This document shows positions 6,769-13,424 of a DNA stretch of 15,179 bases, piece by piece. The DNA comes from Myxococcales bacterium (GTDB taxonomy: Bacteria > Myxococcota_A > Bradymonadia > UBA7976 > UBA1532): positions 1 to 15,179 of the forward strand of contig JACKDL010000060.1 in the NCBI GenBank assembly GCA_020633555.1, given 5' to 3'. The position numbers were made by a program, and so were the translations under genes. Within the stretch, counting starts at the first letter, position 1. Every line of letters begins with the position of its first letter. Under the pieces are notes generated by a model. That model was not told where the DNA came from. It ran no database searches and worked only from the letters and a program-made list of their open reading frames with translations.

Positions 6769-8445
6769 GTGCGCACGCTCATCCCCCTGCTCGCTCTCGT
6801 CTTCGCCGCCTGTGGCCCCGCGCCGCGGCCAGCGGTCCCGGCGCTGCATCAGTCGGAGGGGCCGGCCGCCGCCGAGCCCACGCAGGGTGCCGGGGCCGGG
6901 CCCCAGGATGCCTCGGCGGGGCCGGCCGGGCCCACGCAGTCGCCCGCGGCCCCTCGCCCAGCGGCGCTGGTGCATCTGGAGGGCCTGCCTGACCGCCAGA
7001 TCGCCCAGGCGGCGCATGCGCTGACGCCCCAAGCCGCCCAGGCCGCCCTGGCAGCCGCCGAGGCCGATCACCCAGCCCGGCCGTGGCTGCAGCTTCGCGT
7101 GGCGCGCGCCGCCATCGACCAGGGCCAGGACGCCGAGGGGCGCCGCCTGCTCGACGCCCTGGCCGCCAGCGCCCCGCCCGCCGACGTGCAGGCCGCGGCC
7201 CAGGCCGAGCGGGCCCGGTTGGCCGATCGGCTCCCCACGACGGCGCGCAAGATCGCCCTCCTGCTGCCTCTGAGCGGGCCCTACGCCGCCATTGGCCGCG
7301 GCGCCCGGCAGGCCGTGGAGTTGGCCCTGTCCCAGCGCCCCGGCGTGCAGGTGGTGGTGGCCGACACGCGCGGCGAGGCGGACGAGGCCGCCCGCCAGGT
7401 CGAGGCGCTGGTCCGCGAGCAGGGCGTGGTGGGGATCCTGGGCCCGGTGGGCCAGATCGAGTCCGCCGCGGCCGCCAAAGTGGCCCAGCGGCTGCGGGTG
7501 CCCCTGCTGACCCTCAGCAGCGCCCCCGATCTCACCGACGTGGGCGATCACGTCTTCCGCCACCGCATGACCCGCAAGGCCCAGGCCCGGTACGTGGCCC
7601 GGCACGCCTGCGAGCAGCTCGGCATCAAGCGCTTCGCCATTCTGTACCCCCAGACCGACTACGGGCGGCGGCTGATGCGGGCCTTCTGGGCGGCCGTCGA
7701 GGCCTGCGGCGGCGAGATCCGCGGGGCCCAGGGCTACGCCGAGGACACCAAGGACTTCGCCGAGCCCATCAAGAAGCTCATCGGCCGCTGGCACCTGGGG
7801 CTGCGCAAGCGCAGCCGCCACTGGGAGGCGCTGAACCGCAAGGCGCGGGACAAGGCCCTGCACGTGCCCCCCGAGGTGGACTTCGAGGCCATCTACATCC
7901 CCGATGGCGGGGGCCGCGCCGGGCTCATCCTGCCCTTCCTGAAGTACTGGGACATCGAGCTGCGCACGGCCCGCTGGCTGGACCCCGCCACGCTGGCGGC
8001 CAAGTACGAGGGGGTGGCCCCGTCGCTGGTGCAGGTCATCGGCAGCAGCGGCTTCAACAGCCGGGCGTTCCTGCGGCGGGCGGGCGATCTGGCCCACAAC
8101 GCGCTGTTCGTCGACGCCTTCTGGCCCACGGCCAACCCCGCCGCCGAGGCCTTCGCCCAGGCCTACCAGGCCAAGACGGGCCGCGCCGCCGACGCGCTCG
8201 CCGCCCACGCCCACGACGCGGCCCTCATGCTGGCGCGGGCCGCGGCAGGGGGCGGCGATCGCCCGGCCGTCCGGACGGCCCTGGCCGCCGCCCGCCACCA
8301 GGGCGTCTTCGGCCCGGTGCAGGTGCAGCCCGACGGCGACGTGGCCTTCTGGCCGGTGCTGCTCACGGTGCTGCCGGGCCACGGCATCGCCCTGCGCCAG
8401 GACGACCTGCGCGCCCAGGACGAAGACGCCCCGGAGGGGCTGTGA
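6769..8445 (+). CDS. LpoA/LppC-like lipoprotein: helical repeats plus type 1 periplasmic-binding fold
   Basis: 558-residue predicted lipoprotein. The GTG start gives VRTLIPLLALVFAAC: a short signal peptide ending in the lipobox FAAC, with lipidated Cys15. A low-complexity Pro/Ala/Gly linker (16-65) leads to an alpha-helical, TPR-like stretch (about 70-155). From about residue 160 (KIALLLPLSGPYAAIGRGARQAVELAL) to the end it is a periplasmic-binding fold of the branched-chain amino-acid/LppC type. It includes GILGPVGQIES, LTLSSAPDLTDVGDHVFRHRMT and FAILYPQTDYGRR. Helical repeats followed by this fold are the architecture of E. coli LpoA, the outer-membrane activator of penicillin-binding protein 1A. 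A role in activating peptidoglycan synthesis is therefore plausible. A solute-binding role is the alternative, but no ABC transporter genes are adjacent. The upstream in-frame TTG at 6733 is rejected because it lies in the -35 box. The stop overlaps the next ATG by one base (TGATG). Confidence 0.88.
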   Translation: MRTLIPLLALVFAACGPAPRPAVPALHQSEGPAAAEPTQGAGAGPQDASAGPAGPTQSPAAPRPAALVHLEGLPDRQIAQAAHALTPQAAQAALAAAEADHPARPWLQLRVARAAIDQGQDAEGRRLLDALAASAPPADVQAAAQAERARLADRLPTTARKIALLLPLSGPYAAIGRGARQAVELALSQRPGVQVVVADTRGEADEAARQVEALVREQGVVGILGPVGQIESAAAAKVAQRLRVPLLTLSSAPDLTDVGDHVFRHRMTRKAQARYVARHACEQLGIKRFAILYPQTDYGRRLMRAFWAAVEACGGEIRGAQGYAEDTKDFAEPIKKLIGRWHLGLRKRSRHWEALNRKARDKALHVPPEVDFEAIYIPDGGGRAGLILPFLKYWDIELRTARWLDPATLAAKYEGVAPSLVQVIGSSGFNSRAFLRRAGDLAHNALFVDAFWPTANPAAEAFAQAYQAKTGRAADALAAHAHDAALMLARAAAGGGDRPAVRTALAAARHQGVFGPVQVQPDGDVAFWPVLLTVLPGHGIALRQDDLRAQDEDAPEGL

Positions 8446-8855
8446 TGTTCCGTGAGGTGCTGTCGCTGACCACCGAGGGGCGCGGTTTCCTCGACCTGAC
8501 ACCGGCCCTGCAGCGAGCCGTGACCGCCAGCGGCGTGCGCGACGGGCTGGCGCACCTGTTCCTGCACCACACCAGCGCGTCACTCATCCTGTGCGAGAAC
8601 GCCGATCCCACCGTCCGCGACGATCTGGCGCGCTTCTTCGCCCGGCTGGCGCCCGACGGCGACCGGCTGTTCCGGCACACCGCTGAGGGGCCGGACGACA
8701 TGCCGGCCCACGTGCGCACGGTGCTCACGCAGAACAGCCTGACGGTCCCTGTGACCGGTGGCCGCGCTGCGCTGGGCACCTGGCAGGGCGTGTACCTGTG
8801 GGAGCACCGCACCCACCCCCACCGCCGGAGGGTCACCGTCACGGTGTGGGGCTGA
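8445..8855 (+). CDS. yjbQ: YjbQ/UPF0047 family protein (secondary thiamine-phosphate synthase-like)
   Basis: 136 residues, the full usual length of this small cytosolic family. All family signatures are present: HHTSASL (41-47), E51-NADP, EGPDDMPAH (81-89), and the GGRAALGTWQGVYLWEHR stretch that follows. The conserved histidines form the presumed metal/active site. E. coli YjbQ has weak thiamine-phosphate synthase activity and family members are annotated accordingly, but the physiological role is unsettled. No thiamine gene is nearby. The ATG shares its A with the preceding stop codon (TGATG) and has GGAGG seven bases upstream, inside the lipoprotein gene, so translation is coupled. A GTG immediately before the ATG is a possible alternative start one residue longer. 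It ends 17 bases from the stop of the convergent SirB1-like gene. Confidence 0.95.
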   Translation: MFREVLSLTTEGRGFLDLTPALQRAVTASGVRDGLAHLFLHHTSASLILCENADPTVRDDLARFFARLAPDGDRLFRHTAEGPDDMPAHVRTVLTQNSLTVPVTGGRAALGTWQGVYLWEHRTHPHRRRVTVTVWG

Positions 8856-8872
8856 GCCGGCGGTTCCCGACC

Positions 8873-9670
8873 TCAGTGCAGCGTGGCCGCCTCATGGGCC
8901 ATGAGCCGCCGCCGCCGCCGGGCGATGGCGGCCTCGTGGGTCAGCGGAAAGCGCGCGTCGACCCGCTCGTACAGGGCCTCGGCGTAGGCCAGGGCCCCCA
9001 CCCCTTCGGCCAGCATGCCCAGCGCCACCAGCGGGCCTGGATCGTCGGGGTGCAGATGCGACAGGAAGCTCACCGCCCGGAAGCGCGTGATGTCGTCGTG
9101 GGCCAGCTCGCCGCAGAACAGCAGGTCGCGCAGGGCGCGATCCACGATGCTCGCCATGGAGCACGGCGGCTGTCGGGCGGGCTGATCGAGCTGCCGCCGC
9201 AGGGTGTGCAACGCCCGCTCGGACATCTCGGCGCCCTCGTCGGCCGGATCGAGCAGCCGGCCATCGTCCGTGCCCAACACCAGGCGGCCGGGCAGCGCCA
9301 CGGGCCGCACCGCCACGCCCGCGCCACGGGCCACCACCAGCCACAGGGACGCGATGATGGCAGGCAACCCCGGCGAGCCGCCGCTCACCGCCGAGACGAA
9401 GGCGGCGTGGGGATCGGGGTTCAGCGGGGGCGCCACCCGAAGGCGCCGCCCCAGCACGGCCCGCAGCGCCCCGACGCGATCCTCGGGGTGAGCGGCCACC
9501 GCCGCGGTCCAGGCCTGCACCCGGGCCACGGTCTCGATGCGCCGCAGCCGATCGGCCCCCTCGATGGCGAACAGGGCACCCAGCAGATCGTCGCCCTCGA
9601 GTGCACGCCGACATGCCAGCGCCGCGCCGCGGTCGATCTCGGACCACAAGGTCGGAATGTTGGGCCGCAT
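8873..9670 (-). CDS. SirB1-like (transglutaminase-core-2) protein with a degenerate core motif
   Basis: 265 residues. The middle (about 80-145) matches the SirB1/Transglut_core2 pattern. LNPDPHAAFVSAVSGGSPGLPAI corresponds to the family's DPxNSFLxxVLxxRxGxPISL segment. ASLWLVVARGAGVAVRPVALPGRLVLG corresponds to YLxxARRxGLPVxGVxxPGHFLVR, and LLDPAD to the following Asp-Pro. The histidine of PGHF is replaced by Arg129, so any catalytic role is doubtful. The C-terminus (about 195-250) is helical and TPR-like, as is common in this family. The ATG at 9670 is chosen because GGAGG lies six bases upstream; an in-frame ATG at 9706 has no such site. The gene follows the DUF4261 gene by 95 bases on the same strand. 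Family members are poorly characterised; I assign no reaction. Confidence 0.75.
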   Translation of the reverse strand: MRPNIPTLWSEIDRGAALACRRALEGDDLLGALFAIEGADRLRRIETVARVQAWTAAVAAHPEDRVGALRAVLGRRLRVAPPLNPDPHAAFVSAVSGGSPGLPAIIASLWLVVARGAGVAVRPVALPGRLVLGTDDGRLLDPADEGAEMSERALHTLRRQLDQPARQPPCSMASIVDRALRDLLFCGELAHDDITRFRAVSFLSHLHPDDPGPLVALGMLAEGVGALAYAEALYERVDARFPLTHEAAIARRRRRLMAHEAATLH

Positions 9671-9676
9671 CGCCAG

Positions 9677-9681
9677 CCTCC
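9677..9681 (-). promoter_or_regulatory. Ribosome binding site that sets the SirB1-like start
   Basis: GGAGG on the minus strand, six bases before the ATG at 9670-9668. It favours this start over an in-frame ATG twelve codons upstream at 9706, which lacks a comparable site. Confidence 0.7.
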
Positions 9682-9765
9682 GCGGGCCGCACCTGAGCCC
9701 CCCCATCGGCGTCGCCGGGGGCAGGGTTCAGCGCTGGCGGGGCTTTGACCCGGCGCGGGAGACCT

Positions 9766-10788
9766 TCAGCCTTCGCCGTCGTCGGCCTTCAGGGCGGCCG
9801 CCACCTGGGTCTCGGCCTGCTGCTGGCGGGCGAACTCGGCCTGGGCGGCCTCGATGACGGCGGCCATGGGGCGGGCGTCCAACACCTGGCGGGTGCGCTC
9901 TGAGCCGTCCTCGGGCAGCAGCCGCACGGTGGCGCGGGGCGGCGCGTTCAGGCCCTGCTCGGCCCGCAGCACCTCCCAGGTCACGTCCTTCGGACCGGGC
10001 ACCGCGTCGCCCGTCGAGAGCACGTCGCCCGCGTCGGCCACGTACTCGGCCACCTGGCGAAGGAAGGTGTCCACCTCCTCGAAGGTGTACCGCTCGGACT
10101 TGAAGCAGGCCTCGATGTCGGGCAGGCCGAGCTGGCCCAGGCCCACGGTGTCCATGAGGATCCAGTCGTCGGTGAGCCGCCCGATGCGGACGTTGGTCCA
10201 CACGTCCAGGGGCGGGACCCCCTCGGCCGCGTGGTAGGCCAGCGCCTGATCCACGAACTCGCGGGGCCGCATGGCCTCGCCGCTGGGGTCGAACCAGGCC
10301 AGGCTGGTCTGCAGGCTCAGCACCGCCGCGCCCAGCCGGGTCAGGAACAGCAGCTCGGCCTTCGGGTCGTGCCCCTCGGGGGGGCCGTCCTCGCCGAAGG
10401 TGCTGCGCAGCCGCACGAACGCCTGGTGGCTGCGCACAGCGCCGCTGGCCTGCCGCCACACCCACGCCTGCTTGCCTGCCCGCTCGAGGTTGCCCGGAAA
10501 CACCGCGGGGCCGAAGCCGCCGGCCGACCACGCGGCGAACAGCACGGGGTCCTGCACGGGATCGCCCATGTCGTCGGGCCACTTGCGATCCACGACGTCC
10601 ACCAGGACCCGACCCGGGCCCTCGGGGTGATCGAAGACCAGCGAGGCGCCGCCCAGGGCCCAGTGCCCGTCGGGCGGGGCCTCGGTGCGGCCCACGAGGG
10701 TGAAGTCCCCCAACACCTCGGCGAGCTCGTCGAGGGTCGGCGCCTTGTAGACCAGGATGTACGCGCTCTGGCTGAACAGGCCCTGCAC
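9766..10788 (-). CDS. DUF4261 domain-containing protein
   Basis: 340 residues with no signal peptide or membrane segment, so probably cytoplasmic. It follows the DUF4261 pattern: FSQSAYILVYKAPTLDELAEVLGDF at the N-terminus, then WALGGASLVFDHPEGPGRVLVDVVDRKWPDDMGDP. Next come AWSAGGFGPAVFPGNLERAGKQAWVW, HQAFVRLRSTF, and a central segment beginning AELLFLTRLGAAVL. VRIGRLTDDWILMDTVGLGQLGLPDIEACF follows toward the C-terminus. The biochemical function of the family is unknown to me. The last 40 residues are a charged Gln/Ala-rich helix. The GTG start has GGGAGG five bases upstream. The 79-base gap from the cls stop contains a hairpin and a weak candidate -10 element (GATACC, minus strand, 10826-10821), so it may be transcribed separately from cls. 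I infer no function beyond family membership. Confidence 0.82.
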   Translation of the reverse strand: MQGLFSQSAYILVYKAPTLDELAEVLGDFTLVGRTEAPPDGHWALGGASLVFDHPEGPGRVLVDVVDRKWPDDMGDPVQDPVLFAAWSAGGFGPAVFPGNLERAGKQAWVWRQASGAVRSHQAFVRLRSTFGEDGPPEGHDPKAELLFLTRLGAAVLSLQTSLAWFDPSGEAMRPREFVDQALAYHAAEGVPPLDVWTNVRIGRLTDDWILMDTVGLGQLGLPDIEACFKSERYTFEEVDTFLRQVAEYVADAGDVLSTGDAVPGPKDVTWEVLRAEQGLNAPPRATVRLLPEDGSERTRQVLDARPMAAVIEAAQAEFARQQQAETQVAAALKADDGEG

Positions 10789-10837
10789 GGCGGCCTCCCG
10801 TCCGATGAAGCTGCCCGCTTGGTATCACGGCGCGGGG

Positions 10838-10858
10838 CCCACCGGAAATCCCGGCGGG
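10838..10858 (-). terminator. Hairpin just downstream of cls
   Basis: On the minus strand CCCGCCGG, the loop GATTT and CCGGTGGG form an 8-bp stem with one G-U pair. It starts ten bases after the cls stop codon. The wobble favours the minus-strand transcript: the plus-strand version has an A-C mismatch there. No T-run follows. It is likely a 3'-end structure or weak terminator separating cls from the DUF4261 gene. Confidence 0.45.
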
Positions 10859-10867
10859 CGGGACCGC

Positions 10868-12280
10868 TCACAGCAGGGGGCTCAGGAGCTTGGCCGCGTG
10901 CTCCGGGGCCCAGCGCCACAAGGGCCGCGCCCGCCAGCGCTCGGCGTCCACCAGATCGCTCTCGGCCATGTAGTCCTCTTGCAGGGCCCGCACCTGCTCG
11001 GTGACCGCGGCGCCCGGCAGCAGCAGGCTCAGCTCGTAGTTCAGGTAGAAGGAGCGCACGTCGATGTTGCCCGAGCCGAAGATGGCGAAGACGTCATCCA
11101 CGGTCAGCGACTTCGTGTGCACGATGCCGTCGCGCAGCCGCCAGACGTTCACCCCGGCGTCCAGCAGCTCCTGGAAGTAGGCCCGCCCGGCGGCCCCCAC
11201 CACCCGGTGGTCGGCCCGGCGGGGCACCACCAGATCCACCCGTACCCCTCGCTCGGCCGCCATCTGCAGGGCAAGCAAGATAGGGGCGTCGGGGACGAAG
11301 TAGGGCGTGGTGAGCACCACCCGCGCCCGCGCCGAGTGCAGCGCCGCCACCACCAGCCGCGGGAAGGCCTCACCAGGCTCGGTGGGGCCGCTGGGCACGG
11401 CCTGGGCCCGCACTTCGCCCGCTGGCACCGGCGGCGGCATCCAGCGGGCGTCGTCCAGCCCCTCGCCCGTGTCGTGCCACCAGTCTTCCAGGAACACCTG
11501 CTGGAGCTGCTGCACCACCGGCCCCTGCACCCGCAGCATGGCGTCCACCCAGCGCAGATCCCGGCGGCCGTAGCTGGGATCCACGATGTTCGCCGAGCCC
11601 GTGTAGCCCAGCCGGCCATCGATGACGGCCAGCTTGCGGTGGTTGCGCAGGTCCAGGCGGGCCAGCAGGAAGCGCCACAGGTTCACGGGGAGCGAGGCGG
11701 CGAGCTGCACCCCCTTCGCCCGCAGATCCGCGCCGTGGCGCCGCAGGAACGTCGCCGAGCCGGTGTCGTCCAGCAACATGCGACACACCACGCCGCGGGC
11801 GGCGGCGCGGGCCACGGCCTGGGCCACGCGGTGGCCCACCGGATCATCCTCATAGATGTAGAACAGCAGGTGCACGTGATCGGTGGCGGCGTCGATGTCG
11901 GCCACCAGCCGGTCCACGAACGCCCTGGACCCGTCGATGAGCTCCACCCCGTTGCCGCCCACCATGGGGAAGTCTGCCTGGTGGGGCCGCAGGGCCAGCA
12001 TGGTGGCCTCCCGCGGATCCAGGCTGGCCGCCGGCTGGGGCGCCTGACGGGCCAGGCCCAGGCCCTGCTGGCGCGGGCCGCCGCTGCGCCGCCGGATCCG
12101 CTTGCGGGGCAAGCGCTCGGTCCCGATGAACCAATAGACCAGCACCCCCAGCAACGGCGACGCGAAGATCACCGCGAGCCAGGCCGCGGCGGCGTGGGGG
12201 CCGTGCCGGCGCCCGACCCAGGGCACGGCGGCCAGCCGGATCAGCCACTCTGCCAGGGTCAGGGCCCAGCCCAGCGTCAC
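10868..12280 (-). CDS. cls: Cardiolipin synthase (phospholipase D superfamily)
   Basis: Condenses two phosphatidylglycerols (the ClsA/B reaction) to cardiolipin and glycerol at the inner membrane. 470 residues (E. coli ClsA has 486). Two N-terminal hydrophobic helices (about 4-20 and 30-52, ending VYWFIGTERLPRKR) match the PLDc_N membrane anchor. The two catalytic HKD motifs are intact: H214-RK216-LAVID221 and H388-TK390-SLTVD395. They are followed by GYTGSANI and IFGSGNID respectively. The N-terminal hydrophobic region matches the family only if translation starts at the GTG at 12280. That GTG overlaps the TGA of the upstream DUF2325 gene (GTGA), so it appears translationally coupled and lacks a promoter of its own. 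Whether this is ClsA-like, or uses another head-group donor as ClsC does, cannot be told from sequence alone. Confidence 0.94.
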   Translation of the reverse strand: MTLGWALTLAEWLIRLAAVPWVGRRHGPHAAAAWLAVIFASPLLGVLVYWFIGTERLPRKRIRRRSGGPRQQGLGLARQAPQPAASLDPREATMLALRPHQADFPMVGGNGVELIDGSRAFVDRLVADIDAATDHVHLLFYIYEDDPVGHRVAQAVARAAARGVVCRMLLDDTGSATFLRRHGADLRAKGVQLAASLPVNLWRFLLARLDLRNHRKLAVIDGRLGYTGSANIVDPSYGRRDLRWVDAMLRVQGPVVQQLQQVFLEDWWHDTGEGLDDARWMPPPVPAGEVRAQAVPSGPTEPGEAFPRLVVAALHSARARVVLTTPYFVPDAPILLALQMAAERGVRVDLVVPRRADHRVVGAAGRAYFQELLDAGVNVWRLRDGIVHTKSLTVDDVFAIFGSGNIDVRSFYLNYELSLLLPGAAVTEQVRALQEDYMAESDLVDAERWRARPLWRWAPEHAAKLLSPLL

Positions 12281-13320
12281 CCCATCGCCTCGGCCACCGC
12301 GCGGGCCAGGGCCTGCACTCCGCGGGCGCCGTCGCCCACGGGCACCAGGCGCACGTGATCGGCCGCCAGCGCCTCGTCCTTGTAGACCTGCGACACCGCG
12401 TGGTCCAGGCGGGTGGAGCCCCAGATCACCACCACGTCCGAGCCGCGGCAGTGGCTGCGCGCCTGCTGGCGGGTGGTGCTCACCGTGCCGTCCACCAGCC
12501 GCTGCTTCAGGTCGGGGGCCAGGGCCGCCAGGGCCCGCAGCTCGGCGTGGGTCTGCTCGCTGCCGCCTACGACAGTCAGCCGCAGGCGCCGGGTGTCGGC
12601 CAGGCGCCGCGCCATCCAGCGGTACCAGCGCTGGGTGGGGCGACCGGCGCACGCGTCGCACTCGTGGGCAGGGGCCGCCACCGTCACCCAGCCCTCGGCC
12701 GCCGCCAGCCGCTGACACAGGGGATCCGCGCAGACCCGCTGCAGCGCCGCCAGCGGGCCATCGTCGGCCAGCCGCAGGGCGTCGATGAGGGCCGCGGCGC
12801 GCTTCGGATCGGCCAGCAGACCGACCAGGGCGTCCACCGTGGCCTCGGCCCCCGTGATCCCCCGCCGGCTCAGGGCATGACGCAGCGGCGTATTCGCGGG
12901 GGCTGCGGGCCCCCGGCCCTTCTCGGCCTTGGCCCGCTGGGCTTCGAGCTGATCGGCCAGCCTGTCGCGCTCCCGGGTGATCGCCTCAACGGCGTCGCGG
13001 GCCTCGACGTAGGCCCCGTGCACCTCGTCGTAGCGCTTCTTGTAGAACCGCTCGTTCTGCTGCTCGGCCACCAGGCCCAGCTCCCGGCGCGGGCGGCTGG
13101 CCCGCCGGGGCGCAGCCTGCGGGCTCGGCGCCGGCTCGGGCGCGTCGGCGAAGGCCACTTCGAGCATCACCGAGCCCCCGTGGGCTTTGCGGAACTGCTC
13201 CTCGGCGGCGGGCGACACCTTGTCCCCCTTTTTGCCCAGCAGGCCCCGCTGGTGCAGCCAGCCCTTCACGGCCTGGGGTGACATGCCGTGGCGTTCGGCG
13301 AGCTCGAGCACGGTGGTCAA
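12277..13320 (-). CDS. Unrecognised protein: N-terminal HTH-like, coiled coil, Cys cluster, C-terminal DUF2325-like domain
   Basis: 347 residues, function unknown. Residues 2-48 look like a small helix-turn-helix (TTVLELAERHGMSPQAVKGWLHQRG), reminiscent of MerR or IF2-N type folds. After a Pro/Arg-rich linker, about 85-135 is a charged coiled coil (EQQNERFYKKRYDEV through QLEAQRAKAEKG). C197-x4-C202 and H219-x-C221-x2-C224 could bind a metal. The end (about 246-330) resembles DUF2325: LRLTVVGGSEQTHAELRAL, a central DG (277-278), SDVVVIWGSTRLDHAVSQVYKDEA. The TTG start is chosen because AGGAG lies six bases before it and the HTH begins immediately; the open frame upstream has no better start. 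The end overlaps cls as GTGA, so the two proteins are made together. A DNA- or nucleotide-responsive regulator is one guess; nothing in the sequence proves it. Confidence 0.8.
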   Translation of the reverse strand: MTTVLELAERHGMSPQAVKGWLHQRGLLGKKGDKVSPAAEEQFRKAHGGSVMLEVAFADAPEPAPSPQAAPRRASRPRRELGLVAEQQNERFYKKRYDEVHGAYVEARDAVEAITRERDRLADQLEAQRAKAEKGRGPAAPANTPLRHALSRRGITGAEATVDALVGLLADPKRAAALIDALRLADDGPLAALQRVCADPLCQRLAAAEGWVTVAAPAHECDACAGRPTQRWYRWMARRLADTRRLRLTVVGGSEQTHAELRALAALAPDLKQRLVDGTVSTTRQQARSHCRGSDVVVIWGSTRLDHAVSQVYKDEALAADHVRLVPVGDGARGVQALARAVAEAMG

Positions 13321-13326
13321 GGGCGG

Positions 13327-13331
13327 CTCCT
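13327..13331 (-). promoter_or_regulatory. Ribosome binding site supporting the TTG start of the DUF2325-like gene
   Basis: AGGAG on the minus strand ends six bases before the TTG at 13320-13318. It is the best translation signal in the stretch, and it places the start just before the HTH-like segment. The reading frame stays open further upstream, so this site decides the start. Confidence 0.6.
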
Positions 13332-13352
13332 GATCGGGGGCGATGGGCGCCC

Positions 13353-13380
13353 GATCTTGCCACCCGCCGGGCGCGGTCAC
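13353..13380 (-). promoter_or_regulatory. Candidate promoter of the DUF2325-cls unit
   Basis: On the minus strand GTGACC (13380-13375), a 16-base spacer and AAGATC (13358-13353), about 32 bases before the TTG start. The fit is weaker than that of the thrS, glgA and LpoA-like promoters. Its -35 box lies eight bases from the -35 box of the divergent zinc-ribbon gene. Confidence 0.4.
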
Positions 13381-13388
13381 AAACGCCG

Positions 13389-13418
13389 TTGACCCCGGGG
13401 CCCGCCGCCCCCGAGCAT
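13389..13418 (+). promoter_or_regulatory. Candidate promoter of the zinc-ribbon gene, probably leaderless
   Basis: TTGACC (13389-13394), an 18-base spacer and GAGCAT (13413-13418). Only six bases separate the -10 box from the ATG at 13425, and there is no Shine-Dalgarno sequence. That implies a leaderless transcript, as for the LpoA-like gene. The -35 box is a strong match; the -10 box is imperfect. Confidence 0.5.
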
Positions 13419-13424
13419 CGGCCC

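Noticed and set aside
6562..8583. A 673-codon minus-strand open frame opposite the LpoA-like gene.
   Set aside because: Compositionally odd translation without domains. The plus strand carries a promoter, lipobox and binding-protein fold.
9713..9755. Inverted repeat CGCCGGG / CCCGGCG between the DUF4261 and SirB1-like genes.
   Set aside because: A 7-bp stem with a 29-base loop is too weak in GC-rich DNA to call a terminator.
10757..13281. Two long plus-strand open frames (533 and 308 codons) opposite cls and the DUF2325-like gene.
   Set aside because: His/Gln/Gly-rich shadows; the opposite strand encodes intact HKD motifs and a coupled gene pair.
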